48,105 nt of DNA from Bacteroidota bacterium (GCA_023417785.1 JAEZEH010000001.1:1-48105), one strand, 5' to 3'. Positions 17,712 to 27,123 are shown, counted from the stretch's first letter. Notes: a model not told the origin generated them from the letters alone. A program made the numbers and translations.

Positions 17712-18907
17712 GAATCCTTTCCTCCTTCTCTCGGTGACATAGTGCCCACAACCTGCCGGTAAAATTTAATGGTTTCCAAAGCGATTTTTTGCGGATCAAA
17801 TTTTTCCAGTGCCTCGGCCCGCGCCGCTTCACCTATACGATTGCCGTCAGCGAGGTCAAAGACCTCAGCAAACGTTTGTACCAAATCATTTTTATCATTT
17901 CTCATAAAAAGAAATCCGGATTCTCTGTCGGTGAGCATTTCGCGAATTGCGCCTACGTCGGAAGCAATCACAATTTTGCCCTGCGCCATCGCTTCGGCAA
18001 TGCTTACAGGAAGCGTTTCCTGCATAGATGGTAAGACGAAAAGAGGGCAGATTTCGTAAAGTGCCCGGATCTGTTCCTGCTTGAGCCATCCATGAAAATG
18101 AATCCTGTCCTTTAGTCCAAATTGATCTACAACTGACATGACCTCTTCCTCATAAGCCGCTTCCTTAAAACCTCCTGCCACGTGCAGTTCGAAAGAATAT
18201 CCCTGTTGATTCAACTCGTGCAGGGCTTCAATCACCAGTTTGATATTTTTTCTCCGACTAAGCACCCCAACGTACAGTAAATTATTCTTCTTTGATTTCG
18301 CGGCGGTTACCTTTTCAAAAAAGATTGGATTTACCGGGTTGAATATTTGCGTTTCATTCGATGGAATCCCGTCATATAGTCTCCGATTGTACTGCGAGAT
18401 AAAAATGATATTACGAAACCTGGGGAAAGCATACCTTTCAACAGCAGCCTTGAAAAGACACTTGAGCCGCTGCGATACACCCGAAGCGTATTTAAATTCC
18501 TCGGCCATAATGCCATGTTGCGTCACAATCACCCTTTCTTTGGGGAAAGTAAGAAACCGCAAGAGATGCGGAGTGATTTCCTGAATGTGAATGATATCGG
18601 CACGTTCTTCATCAATGATCCGGTTAAGGGTTTTTCCGTTGATGATATAATCCACCAATTCCAGGGGGATTATGAAAGGAACGAACCTGATCCGGACGTT
18701 GTCGGATAAGGCTATCGTAGTTTCTTTTCGTATTTCTTTTGAAAAAGCCAGGTGAGTAACATCAATGTTTCCTCCCAGGAATGTGAAGCTTTTCAACAGA
18801 TTGAGGATAACAGCTTCAACGCCGCCCTTCACTTCTGCGTGATCAACGGGTAAGGCGCCAACCATTATGACTTTCAAAGGAATGACTGAGGATGTTCTCT
18901 GGTTCAC
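17708..18907 (-). CDS. Glycosyltransferase family 4 (EPS), first gene of operon
   Basis: 399-aa GT-B glycosyltransferase. The N-terminal domain starts with LKVIMVGALPVDHAEVKGGVEAVI (Gly-Gly-Val-Glu loop). The C-terminal domain has NNLLYVGVLSRRKNIKLVIEAL, YSFELHVAGG and the E-x7-E motif in MQETLPVSIAEAMAQGKIVI. It opens the six-gene minus-strand operon GT / GT / WbaP / OPX / Wzc / membrane protein, and lies divergent to the T9SS-related operon. Likely builds part of the EPS repeat unit; specificity not readable. Confidence 0.9.
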   Translation of the reverse strand: MNQRTSSVIPLKVIMVGALPVDHAEVKGGVEAVILNLLKSFTFLGGNIDVTHLAFSKEIRKETTIALSDNVRIRFVPFIIPLELVDYIINGKTLNRIIDEERADIIHIQEITPHLLRFLTFPKERVIVTQHGIMAEEFKYASGVSQRLKCLFKAAVERYAFPRFRNIIFISQYNRRLYDGIPSNETQIFNPVNPIFFEKVTAAKSKKNNLLYVGVLSRRKNIKLVIEALHELNQQGYSFELHVAGGFKEAAYEEEVMSVVDQFGLKDRIHFHGWLKQEQIRALYEICPLFVLPSMQETLPVSIAEAMAQGKIVIASDVGAIREMLTDRESGFLFMRNDKNDLVQTFAEVFDLADGNRIGEAARAEALEKFDPQKIALETIKFYRQVVGTMSPREGGKDS

Positions 18908-19268
18908 GTTTCGGGATTTCTTCAGCTTTTTGACAAATGCCTTTTTTCCGGGAGGACGTTGCTATTGTCAAATAAATCGTGGTGCGAAAAAATGCTTTTT
19001 TTGTCAATAATCATACTTATTTGAACTTGAATTGCGAGCCAGTACACATTGCATTTTGTGGAGTCTGTAACGTCATTTTAAATTTTGATACCCGGCATTT
19101 CACACGACGGTGCGCGAACCTTACATATGCGTTGTACGACACAGGCTCGGCGGAATTGCTAAAACGCTTATATTACCTCACTTATCCCTTAGGGGCGTTA
19201 TTTTTAGTTTAACAGGTTTACTTTTTTGACCGGACTGACCCGGTGGGCCTGGACAAAGTCAGTTAACG
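18908..19268. other. Divergent intergenic region between EPS and T9SS-related operons
   Basis: 361 bases with no credible gene. On the plus strand TATTTTTA (19199-19206) resembles the -7 box used elsewhere in the window, about 63 bases before the HYR gene, but it lacks an upstream TTTG. On the minus strand TTTATTTG, read near 18967-18974, is one base off TAnnTTTG. Confidence 0.5.
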
Positions 19269-20534
19269 ATGGGGTGTATATCGAAAGTTTATCGCATTGC
19301 AGCTTTGGTTTATGCTTCGCTTCCGAAGATATCCGGAGTGTTTGCGCTATTTCTCCTATCATTTTCAACATGGGCGGGTGGATGTCCGTGTCCTGACGTG
19401 TGTAGCCCATGCCAGGGAAATCTGACAACACTTACACTCATTTACACCGGTGAGGAGTCCGAATACATTGAAGCATGGGACAGAACCTCACGACTAATCA
19501 GAGGAACCTACGCTAAAGGCGACACTATCCGTATAAGTGGATCGTTGCCGAATTCACTTTTCAGAGGGCATCAGGTAACGATGATTGTTGATGGTGATGC
19601 GGAACCTTGGATGGGCACACAATGCAGTGACTTCGAAGTAAACAAACCGGTTGGATCGTTCGTAATCATCGCAGCCGAAAGTCTCGTAGGTGGTCCGGTA
19701 TGCTGCCCAGCCGTCATTACGCATGACTATGTGGGCCCTGAGTTTCTTTCTCAACCGCAAGATATTGTAGTGGATGCTCGCAATGGTTGCGAAGCAATAG
19801 CAAACTGGGATAATCCTGACGCTACCGATTGCAGTGCCTTTACCGTTACCAGTGATCCTCTTCCGGGATCGGTTTTACCCGTAGGCGAAACTACGGTGAT
19901 CGTAACAGCCACCGATGCGCGAGACAATACAACCACAACATCTTTCAAGATCCACGTACGTGATGTAGTAAAACCCGTATTCTCCTATTGCCCAAAAGAC
20001 ATAGAAGTCACCGCGACGAATCTACTTGGAATTCCGGTTACCTGGCCATTGCCCAGGGCGAGTGATAACTGTGAAAGCCTGAGTCTTGAAAGCAACGCAC
20101 AACCCAATGACATTTTTTTACCTGGGTTTCATACAGTAACATACAGCGCACGCGATGCGGCAGGAAACACCAATACTTGTTCCTTCAAAATCAGAGTGCA
20201 TTACAAACCACCCAATGAAGAACCACCAGGAGAGGAACCTAATCCCATTGGAGAATTGATCGTCTCAAAAATTATTACGCCGGACGGAGACGGGATTAAT
20301 GATTTTCTGGAGATTTTTAATATAGAACATTACCCGTCCAACAAAATCGTCATTTTCGACCGGTGGGGGAACACCCTCTTCTCAAAGACAAACTATGATA
20401 ATATCAACACCGTATGGAGGGGCGACGGACCCAATACGGCAAAACTTCCTACCGGAACTTATTTTTACTCTTTAGTTGTACAGTCACGGAATCGAAAAAC
20501 AGAGCTGAGAGGATTTATCGAACTGATCAACTAA
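19269..20534 (+). CDS. Secreted HYR-domain protein with type IX (type B) C-terminal sorting domain
   Basis: 421-aa protein with a signal peptide (VFALFLLSFSTWAG, about 24-37), then a Cys-rich start (CPCPDVCSPC, 39-48) and a beta domain (GNLTTLTLIYTG..., 50-145). Two HYR/immunoglobulin-like repeats follow (about 157-232 and 236-312), each with the DNC or TDC, PVGxxTV and TATDAxxN/SARDAAGN features of hyalin repeats. A Pro/Glu linker (KPPNEEPPGEEPNP) leads to a gliding-motility-associated C-terminal domain: ITPDGDGINDFLEI (336-349), IFDRWG (362-367), LPTGTYFY (393-400). This domain directs secretion through T9SS and is usually paired with a PorP/SprF partner, encoded 3 bases downstream. Likely a surface adhesin or scaffold. 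First gene of a four-gene operon. Confidence 0.9.
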   Translation: MGCISKVYRIAALVYASLPKISGVFALFLLSFSTWAGGCPCPDVCSPCQGNLTTLTLIYTGEESEYIEAWDRTSRLIRGTYAKGDTIRISGSLPNSLFRGHQVTMIVDGDAEPWMGTQCSDFEVNKPVGSFVIIAAESLVGGPVCCPAVITHDYVGPEFLSQPQDIVVDARNGCEAIANWDNPDATDCSAFTVTSDPLPGSVLPVGETTVIVTATDARDNTTTTSFKIHVRDVVKPVFSYCPKDIEVTATNLLGIPVTWPLPRASDNCESLSLESNAQPNDIFLPGFHTVTYSARDAAGNTNTCSFKIRVHYKPPNEEPPGEEPNPIGELIVSKIITPDGDGINDFLEIFNIEHYPSNKIVIFDRWGNTLFSKTNYDNINTVWRGDGPNTAKLPTGTYFYSLVVQSRNRKTELRGFIELIN

Positions 20535-20537
20535 AAA

Positions 20538-21461
20538 ATGGCAAAGGCGTTTACACGTACTCTCGTCTCCGTGGTGATCATGTTGTTCACCTGTATATCC
20601 GGCCAGGCTCAGCAGCGCCCACTGTATTCTCAATATCTTTTCAACGGGTTGGTTATAAACCCCGCATTTGCCGGGGCTCATGAGGCGTTGAGTTTATCCC
20701 TTTCAAATCGTAGTCAATGGTCAGGATTAGACGGCGCACCCCGAACATTTGCGTTCGCTTCTCATGTGTTACTTGAACCTCAGCAAATAGGTCTTGGTAT
20801 TGCATTGAACAGCGATCAGATTGGTGTTCACAAGAACCTCTTAGTTAACGGCAGTGCGGCATATCATTTACAAATTTCTCCGGATGATGTTCTTTCATTC
20901 GGACTTCAGGCTGGTATCCGAAATCATAAGGTTGATTACCTTTCCCTCGTTAATAACCAACCGTATGATCCGCGCATAGCGGCGTCAGCTCCCGGCCGGA
21001 CTTTCTTCGACGTTGGTGCCGGGGTATATTTTCGCAGTGAACACTTTGAGGCCGGGGCCTCGGTTCCGGGTATGATACCCTCCGATATGGCCGCGGCTGA
21101 CTCGGCCGAAATGCGTATCAGAAATGCGCACTGGTTAGTGTTTTCGAAATATACTTTTGCGCTGAATCATTTTTTGGATTTTATACCCTCCGTATTTGTA
21201 CAATATTATCCAGGCGTTCCCGTCAGCGTCGACATGAGTGCAGGGCTGTTGTTCCATAAGGCAGTGTTCACCGGCGTCTCATACCGAAGAAACGAATCTG
21301 TTGACTTTCTCCTTCGCGCCAATGTAACCCCACAGCTAAGCGTTGGCTATTGTTATGACCTGGTGATCGGAAATGCCAGTATTTTGAGTAGCGCCTCCCA
21401 TGAAATTGGCGTGAACTACCTGTTCAAATTTTCCCGGCATAAAATCGCGGCACCAAGATGA
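20538..21461 (+). CDS. PorP/SprF-family type IX secretion-associated outer-membrane protein
   Basis: 307-aa protein with a cleavable signal peptide (VVIMLFTCISGQAQQ). The mature start RPLYSQYLFNGLVINPAFAGA is the family signature, followed by LSLSNRSQWSGLDGAPRTFA and about 12 to 14 beta-strand-like segments (LGIALNSDQIG, VLSFGLQAGIRNH, RTFFDVGAGVYFRSE, LLRANVTPQLSVGYCYDL), ending in an aromatic-containing beta signal (HEIGVNYLFKF). PorP/SprF proteins anchor to the gliding/T9SS machinery and are needed for secretion or surface attachment of a cognate type B CTD protein, here the upstream HYR protein. Spacing is 3 bases upstream, and its stop overlaps the next start by 4. Confidence 0.92.
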   Translation: MAKAFTRTLVSVVIMLFTCISGQAQQRPLYSQYLFNGLVINPAFAGAHEALSLSLSNRSQWSGLDGAPRTFAFASHVLLEPQQIGLGIALNSDQIGVHKNLLVNGSAAYHLQISPDDVLSFGLQAGIRNHKVDYLSLVNNQPYDPRIAASAPGRTFFDVGAGVYFRSEHFEAGASVPGMIPSDMAAADSAEMRIRNAHWLVFSKYTFALNHFLDFIPSVFVQYYPGVPVSVDMSAGLLFHKAVFTGVSYRRNESVDFLLRANVTPQLSVGYCYDLVIGNASILSSASHEIGVNYLFKFSRHKIAAPR

Positions 21462-23104
21462 AGACACAGGTTGTCATGCGCAACTTTCTGGTGAGAGCGG
21501 GATTTATCGTTCTGACGATAACTTTGATCCAATTGCCTATAGCCCTGCGTGGACAGGAATCGGTGATGGATGTTGCCTATGGATCTGAGAAAAAAGCAGA
21601 TGCCTATTTTGCTGACGGGAGCTATGCCATGGCTGCCACGCTCTACGAAGGCCTTGTTTCTAAAAATGTTGCATCCGCCGCAATACACTTGAAGCTCGCG
21701 AAATGCAATTATTATCAGGGGGACTTCCATCAGGCGTACCGGTGGTTCGATGAGGTTTTGAAGCGACAGAAGGAACTTAGGGATTCAGACAGAATACTGT
21801 ATGCCGAAACGCTTGCCTCCCTTCGACGTTATGAAGAGGCTGCTGAACAATACTCCCGGATAGCCGGGCCCGATGACAAAGACCTTTGGATCAAAAATAA
21901 GATATGGCGTTTTAAAAGTACCAACTTCCTTTCGGAGGATAGTGCGCAGTATTCCGTTCGCAGACTTGGAATTAACACCGCAGCCGGTGAGTTTGGCGCT
22001 GCACTGCTGGGAAAGGGACTGGTCTTTCTATCCAACAGAAAGCCACGCAGCCTAGTCAGGAATGTGGATGCCGCTTCTGGGAACGGATTCTTCAGGCTGT
22101 ATCGTTCAAGCGCCGATACTACATCGGCGATTAACGATTTCAGTAAACCTGAACCGTTCCATAAATTATTTCGGTCGAAATATCATAATGGGCCGGTTTG
22201 TTTCTACAGCGGAGGAAACAAGGCGGCTTATACGGCGTCGTCAGAGGCGCCTAACAAATCGGGTGAGCGTAGACTCGAGATCCGTTTCGCAGAACGAACG
22301 AAAAACGGCTGGAGTAAAGGAGCGGTATTTGCGTTCAACGACAAAAATTCCTCGAACACTGATCCGTTTATTTCAGAAGATGGACGTGTATTGTATTTCT
22401 CATCGGACCGCAAGGGTGGCTTTGGCGGTAAAGACCTTTACCGATCAGTTTATCGGAACGGTCGATGGGAGGCTCCTGTAAACCTCGGCGAAATTATCAA
22501 TACCCCGTTGGATGAACGATTTCCTTTTGTCGATGACGGCATACTCTACTTCTCATCGAATGGTCAACCGGGTTTGGGTGGTTTGGATATGTTCAAGTCT
22601 GCAATTACTTCCGAAAGTTATGCAGAGGTGATAAACCTAGGTTATCCGGCAAATACACACGCCGATGATTTTGGACTTGTTCTCACGGAAGGCGGATTCA
22701 AAGGGTATTTCAGCTCGTCGCGTTCTGCGGGTACGGGGGACGATATTTTTGAGCTTCAGATAGACCAGCAAAGTTATCCGCTGGTAATTGATGGAGTCCT
22801 TAAAATAAAGGAACACAGTTGGATTACCACCGACACGCTCAAGGTTCTGTCGGGCGCGGCAATTTCGCTCATCGATCATACACGCAATATCAGCGTGGGG
22901 GAGGCCACCGCGGACGAAGCAGGCCGTTTTTCGCTGAAGATTCCCTATTTTAGTTTTTATCGGATCCGGGTCGTTCACCCTGATGGATCGGAAGCGTTTG
23001 TCAGTTTCGAGATACCCCGGAAGAAGAAGGAAGATTATTTTCACGAAATTGTAATTGTACGTGATGCCTTTAGTGGTCAGGACGAAAAGCAGGGGGATGA
23101 GTAG
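21458..23104 (+). CDS. TPR / PD40 beta-propeller periplasmic protein (PorE/SprE-neighbour type) without OmpA domain
   Basis: 548-aa exported protein. The N-terminus has a hydrophobic signal (FIVLTITLIQLPIALRG). If the upstream ATG is too early, the ATG at 21476 is an option. Residues about 45-140 hold TPR-like helices (YMAATLYEGLVSKN, KLAKCNYYQGDFHQAYRWF, LRRYEEAAEQYSRI). Residues about 170-405 form a WD40-like PD40 propeller with repeats such as DPFISEDGRVLYFSSDR-GG-GG-DLY and ERFPFVDDGILYFSSNG-GLGG-DMF. A C-terminal carboxypeptidase-regulatory/CNA-B-like domain follows. Homologues in HYR/PorP/PD40 clusters often end with a peptidoglycan-binding OmpA domain, which is absent here: the ORF ends at KQGDE. 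The gene overlaps PorP by 4 bases and the histidine kinase by 8. Confidence 0.85.
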   Translation: MKTQVVMRNFLVRAGFIVLTITLIQLPIALRGQESVMDVAYGSEKKADAYFADGSYAMAATLYEGLVSKNVASAAIHLKLAKCNYYQGDFHQAYRWFDEVLKRQKELRDSDRILYAETLASLRRYEEAAEQYSRIAGPDDKDLWIKNKIWRFKSTNFLSEDSAQYSVRRLGINTAAGEFGAALLGKGLVFLSNRKPRSLVRNVDAASGNGFFRLYRSSADTTSAINDFSKPEPFHKLFRSKYHNGPVCFYSGGNKAAYTASSEAPNKSGERRLEIRFAERTKNGWSKGAVFAFNDKNSSNTDPFISEDGRVLYFSSDRKGGFGGKDLYRSVYRNGRWEAPVNLGEIINTPLDERFPFVDDGILYFSSNGQPGLGGLDMFKSAITSESYAEVINLGYPANTHADDFGLVLTEGGFKGYFSSSRSAGTGDDIFELQIDQQSYPLVIDGVLKIKEHSWITTDTLKVLSGAAISLIDHTRNISVGEATADEAGRFSLKIPYFSFYRIRVVHPDGSEAFVSFEIPRKKKEDYFHEIVIVRDAFSGQDEKQGDE

Positions 23105-25133
23105 CCTTCGGGCATGGTTAATGATTTTGGTCATTCACGTGCTGGCAGCCAATGCGTTGGCGCAGGACAAAACCGCTGTTCAGGTCAAGACTTTCGATGA
23201 GAAACTAAAAGTATTCCCCAACGTCGAGATAAGCATTAATGGCGGACCATTCGTGGCGATCGGAAACCGGGGCGTGGGTTTTACAGACGTCTCAACCCAT
23301 GATCTTCCACCTGTGTCTGTGACGGTGAAAAATGATGCATTGGAAGCAGCTTCCTGGAACTACAGTAAAGGAATACTCGAAGTGGTGGTCAGGAAGAAAA
23401 GCTACCGTTTACATACGTTCAGGCTGCAGACTACCGGTGGTGAAATCCTTCGAAACATTGAAGTTTCCTACTTTGGAAAGGATACCATCAAATTGTTAAC
23501 CAACGCCCAGGGCTCTTTTGAAGTTCCTGTCCCCAATGATGGTCGGAAACCGGGTATTAGTCAGTTTGCGATTAACGGGTACAAACTGGAAAAACACACT
23601 CCTTCCGAGCGTGAGGATATCCTTTCCGTTGTAGCCGTACGGCGAGGTACGACGTCAAAACCAGTGGCTTCAAAGGATGCGTCTGAGTATTTCCAGCATT
23701 TTGATTTGCGCAATTTGGATTCCATCCAATCTCTTACGGTGTTCTACGCTATTTTCAAAAACTATCAATTCTCGAGCCTCGATAAAGCAACACGCGATCG
23801 CATTGATGCTAAGTTGTATTCCCTGATGGGTAAAATGCTCGACTCAGTCAAGGTCGAAACCAATCCATTCGTCACGCGGATATCTGATTCGACCTTTGTC
23901 AGTGATGATTTACGAACACTGCTACATCAGGCTGAAACCGAGCAAAAAACGTTAACGGAGTTAAGGGCTGCGTTCGATAGCAAAATTGAACTCATCAACC
24001 GAAAGCTCGAGGGTGGAATAGGGGACCTTGATCCTCTCGTGCGTGAACAAATATGGCTGGACATTGCCAGACTGGAACAAATCCTGAAGGAAAACGAGAC
24101 ACGCTTCTATCGAAATCAATCAGACTACTTCAGCGTACTGGCGACGATGAAAGAGAAATTCTTCGATGTCACGGACCTTGAGGAAAAACTCTATGTTAGC
24201 GAAGCGCAACGAATAGAAGAACGCCAGAAATTCAAGCGAAATATTCTCACAGTAATTCTGGTCACTGCGGTGTTCGCCTTGCTAAGTGTTCTTTTGATTC
24301 ACATTAGCAGCAAGCTCAGGAAGAAACAGGGAGAGCTCGTGACAGCAAATGATCAGATCCGCCGGATGAATGACAACCTTGAAACGCTGGTATACCAACG
24401 TACTGCGCTGTTGGAAAAGGCCCACAAGGAGATGGATATATTCCTTTACAAGGCGAGTCATGACCTTCAGGGGCCGATCTGTTCAATAATCGGCCTGTGT
24501 AATATCGCGACGCATACCATAAAGGGAGAAGGTAGTGAACTCGTACAGCGGACCTACAATACGGCATTTGCAATGGACCGTATGTTAAAGAAGCTGAAGT
24601 TGATAAGTGAGATAAATCGTCCGAGAGAGCCATCGGAAGTGAATTTGTTGGATGAATTTTCCATGTTGCAATCGTCATTTAGTCAGTTTGCACGCGACAA
24701 CAACGTTCGGCTAACCATCGATTGCAATAAGGCGATAACTTTTGTTGCACACCGGGATCTCCTTCATATTGCGCTTCTGAATCTGGTTGAAAATGCGCTC
24801 CATTTCAGCGCTTTAAGGCGTGACACGGTCCCTGAGGTCCAATTGAAAGGCGTATCCCAAACGAATTCGATCCAGATCAGTATTATTGACAATGGAATTG
24901 GAATTCCAGACGACGCGCGCGAAAAGGTCTGGGATATGTTTTACGTAGGCAACGAGCATTCGGTGGGGAACGGGTTGGGACTATACATTGTGCGGAAGTG
25001 CGTACAGGCCATGAATGGTTACATTTCGATGGAATCACAGGAAAACCATTTTACCCGCATTGTGATGGTAATTCCCGTCATGTTTGAAAATATTCAGATT
25101 CCGAAAGAGGCGACTCCAGCCGTTGTTTCCTGA
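23097..25133 (+). CDS. Membrane sensor histidine kinase in T9SS-related operon
   Basis: 678 aa from the ATG at 23097, which overlaps the upstream stop by 8 bases and gives a clean signal sequence (LMILVIHVLAANALAQ). An open frame 42 bases longer lacks this. The extracytoplasmic region has two beta-rich parts (about 20-185) and then a helical segment with coiled coil (about 195-380). One TM helix (about 384-403) is followed by a cytoplasmic coiled coil. The kinase core has the H-box KASHDLQGPICSII (His455), N-box LVENAL (Asn566 region), G1 DNGIGIP (598-604) and G2 GNGLGL (624-629). No receiver domain and no adjacent response regulator, so it is an orphan kinase. Context suggests it senses the state of the HYR/PorP/PD40 envelope proteins, an inference only. 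Confidence 0.9.
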   Translation: MSSLRAWLMILVIHVLAANALAQDKTAVQVKTFDEKLKVFPNVEISINGGPFVAIGNRGVGFTDVSTHDLPPVSVTVKNDALEAASWNYSKGILEVVVRKKSYRLHTFRLQTTGGEILRNIEVSYFGKDTIKLLTNAQGSFEVPVPNDGRKPGISQFAINGYKLEKHTPSEREDILSVVAVRRGTTSKPVASKDASEYFQHFDLRNLDSIQSLTVFYAIFKNYQFSSLDKATRDRIDAKLYSLMGKMLDSVKVETNPFVTRISDSTFVSDDLRTLLHQAETEQKTLTELRAAFDSKIELINRKLEGGIGDLDPLVREQIWLDIARLEQILKENETRFYRNQSDYFSVLATMKEKFFDVTDLEEKLYVSEAQRIEERQKFKRNILTVILVTAVFALLSVLLIHISSKLRKKQGELVTANDQIRRMNDNLETLVYQRTALLEKAHKEMDIFLYKASHDLQGPICSIIGLCNIATHTIKGEGSELVQRTYNTAFAMDRMLKKLKLISEINRPREPSEVNLLDEFSMLQSSFSQFARDNNVRLTIDCNKAITFVAHRDLLHIALLNLVENALHFSALRRDTVPEVQLKGVSQTNSIQISIIDNGIGIPDDAREKVWDMFYVGNEHSVGNGLGLYIVRKCVQAMNGYISMESQENHFTRIVMVIPVMFENIQIPKEATPAVVS

Positions 25134-25237
25134 ACACGATTGCAATTGTGACAAACGTCTTTCGGCGCGCTGACCTCAATCATTTGTTACCTTGTCTTTC
25201 TGTCTGATATTCGTATCGTCAAACAACAAATTGTACT

Positions 25238-25426
25238 ATGATTACGAGAATAGGGAATATAAGCCAACAAGTGTTAGCTTATGGGAAGTCAGACGAGAAA
25301 CGTGAAAAGGAGTCTCCCTGCAAACTGGAATCGATCAAAGCCGGGGAAAAACAACGTAAACTGTTGTTGTCTATCATGTCGGATCTTCCGGCTGATGACG
25401 AAATCTACACCCACAACTTCGACTAA
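25238..25426 (+). CDS. Possible small hydrophilic protein, 62 aa
   Basis: ATG at 25238, stop at 25424-25426. The product starts MITRIGNISQQVLAYGK, is rich in Lys/Glu in the middle and ends acidic (LPADDEIYTHNFD). No signal peptide or membrane segment. Support is modest: it has its own interval between the histidine kinase and the convergent ABC-F gene, TTTG (25183-25186) lies about 21 bases before a weak TATTCGTA, and an inverted repeat (TTCGACT 25418-25424 with AGTCGAA 25436-25442) straddles the stop. The family is unrecognised, and it may be non-coding. Confidence 0.35.
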   Translation: MITRIGNISQQVLAYGKSDEKREKESPCKLESIKAGEKQRKLLLSIMSDLPADDEIYTHNFD

Positions 25427-25467
25427 CCGACAGAAAGTCGAATTCAGCACCGTAGAAGGTAAGTTTT

Positions 25468-27105
25468 CTAATTCCGGCGTTCGATATCCCGGAGGTTTTC
25501 CATTTTCTTGTTGGCAAGGAAACCGTTGATATCTTCGAAATGCTCGCGAATCCGCTTGCTGCCGAATTCAAAAACTTTTCCCGCCAGACCATCCAGGAAA
25601 TCACGATCGTGGGAGACCAGTATCAATGTGCCATCGAATGCCTTTAGGGCATCCTTCAGAATATCTTTCGTTTTAATGTCCAGGTGGTTCGTCGGTTCGT
25701 CGAGGATTAGCAGGTTGACCGGCTGAAGAAGCAATTTGATCATGGCCAGCCTCGTTTTTTCCCCACCCGACAAATACCGGACTTTCTTTTCTATTGTATC
25801 GCCGCTAAACATAAAGGCACCAAGGATGTCTTTGATCTTCGTCCTGATGTCACCTTCCGCTATGTAGTCGATAGTTTGGAAAACGGTTAATTCTTCGTCG
25901 AGTTGAGAAGCCTGGTTTTGGGCGAAGTAACCGATCAGACAATTGTGCCCAAGCTGAAGATGCCCGTCGTAATCAATCTCGCCCATGATGGCCTTCACAA
26001 ATGTCGACTTTCCTTCACCATTTTTTCCCACAAGGGCGATTTTTTCACCGCGTGCAATGGTGACATTGGCTTCTCGAAATACAACGTGATCGCCATACGA
26101 TTTACCGAGTCCTTCAGCGATCACGGGGTAGCTACCCGACTTGGGCGCCGGAGGAAATTTCAGGTTGAGTGCCGACGTATCCACCTCGTCAACCTGAACG
26201 AGTTCCATCTTTTCCAGCATCTTTACGCGGGATTGCACCTGAAGCGTTTTTGAATAGGTGCCCTTAAAACGTTCAATGAAAGCCGTAATGTCAGCGATTT
26301 CCTTTTGCTGTTCATCATAATGCTTTTGTTGTTGTTCCCGTCTTTCCTTGCGCAGTTGCAGGTAATGCGAATAGTTGGTCTTGTAATCGTAAATCCTCCC
26401 CATCGTTACCTCGATAGTACGGTTCGTGAGATTATCTACGAACGCCTTATCATGGCTGATTACCATAACTGCCTTTGCATTGCTTTTAAGGAACTCTTCC
26501 AGCCACTGAACCGATTCGATATCCAGGTGGTTGGTCGGCTCATCGAGCAGGATTAAATCAGGTTTTTGCAGAAGTATTTTCGCCAGTTCAATCCGCATAC
26601 GCCAACCGCCACTGAATTCGCTGGTAGGTCGCGTAAAATCAGACCGTACGAAACCAAGCCCCATCAGCGTCTTTTCGACTTCAGCATCAAAGTTGATTTC
26701 TTCTATCGAATAGTATTTTTCGCTCAGTTCAGAAACCTGTTCAATAATCCGCGAGTATTCGTCCGACTCGTAATCCGTACGCGTCTCCAATTGCGTATTC
26801 AGTTCGTCAATATCCTTTTTCATATTAATGATCTTGGAAAACGCTTTGGAGGCTTCTTCGAATACGGTTGCATCGTCCTCTGTAAGCAGATGCTGCGGCA
26901 GATACGCAATTACGGCATCCCTCGGGGCGGAGACTTTTCCACGTGTAGGCTTGGTTGCTCCGGCAATTATTTTCAGGAGGGTCGATTTCCCCGCACCGTT
27001 CTTTCCCATCAGGGCAATACGGTCATTTTCGTTGATGTTGAACGTGATGTTGCTGAAAAGGGCGGAGCCGTTGAACTCCACAGTGACTGCATCGACGGAT
27101 ATCAT
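25468..27105 (-). CDS. ABC-F family ATPase (ribosome-associated type)
   Basis: 545-aa soluble protein with two ABC ATPase domains and no membrane helices. Domain 1: Walker A GKNGAGKST (34-42), signature FSGGWRMR (164-171), Walker B with DEPTNHLD (188-195). The interdomain linker (about 240-310) is charged and helical (LRKERREQQQKHYDEQQKE), as in ABC-F proteins that enter the ribosomal E site. Domain 2: Walker A GKNGEGKST (360-368), signature LSGGEKTR (445-452), DEPTNHLD (469-476). The family regulates or rescues translation (EttA, Uup, YbiT, YheS groups), and some members protect against antibiotics. The short C-terminus lacks the Uup coiled coil, so YbiT/YdiF-like is the closest guess. Transcribed alone, divergent to the methyltransferase. 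Confidence 0.92.
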   Translation of the reverse strand: MISVDAVTVEFNGSALFSNITFNINENDRIALMGKNGAGKSTLLKIIAGATKPTRGKVSAPRDAVIAYLPQHLLTEDDATVFEEASKAFSKIINMKKDIDELNTQLETRTDYESDEYSRIIEQVSELSEKYYSIEEINFDAEVEKTLMGLGFVRSDFTRPTSEFSGGWRMRIELAKILLQKPDLILLDEPTNHLDIESVQWLEEFLKSNAKAVMVISHDKAFVDNLTNRTIEVTMGRIYDYKTNYSHYLQLRKERREQQQKHYDEQQKEIADITAFIERFKGTYSKTLQVQSRVKMLEKMELVQVDEVDTSALNLKFPPAPKSGSYPVIAEGLGKSYGDHVVFREANVTIARGEKIALVGKNGEGKSTFVKAIMGEIDYDGHLQLGHNCLIGYFAQNQASQLDEELTVFQTIDYIAEGDIRTKIKDILGAFMFSGDTIEKKVRYLSGGEKTRLAMIKLLLQPVNLLILDEPTNHLDIKTKDILKDALKAFDGTLILVSHDRDFLDGLAGKVFEFGSKRIREHFEDINGFLANKKMENLRDIERRN

Positions 27106-27123
27106 GGATTGTTAATAAGCCGG

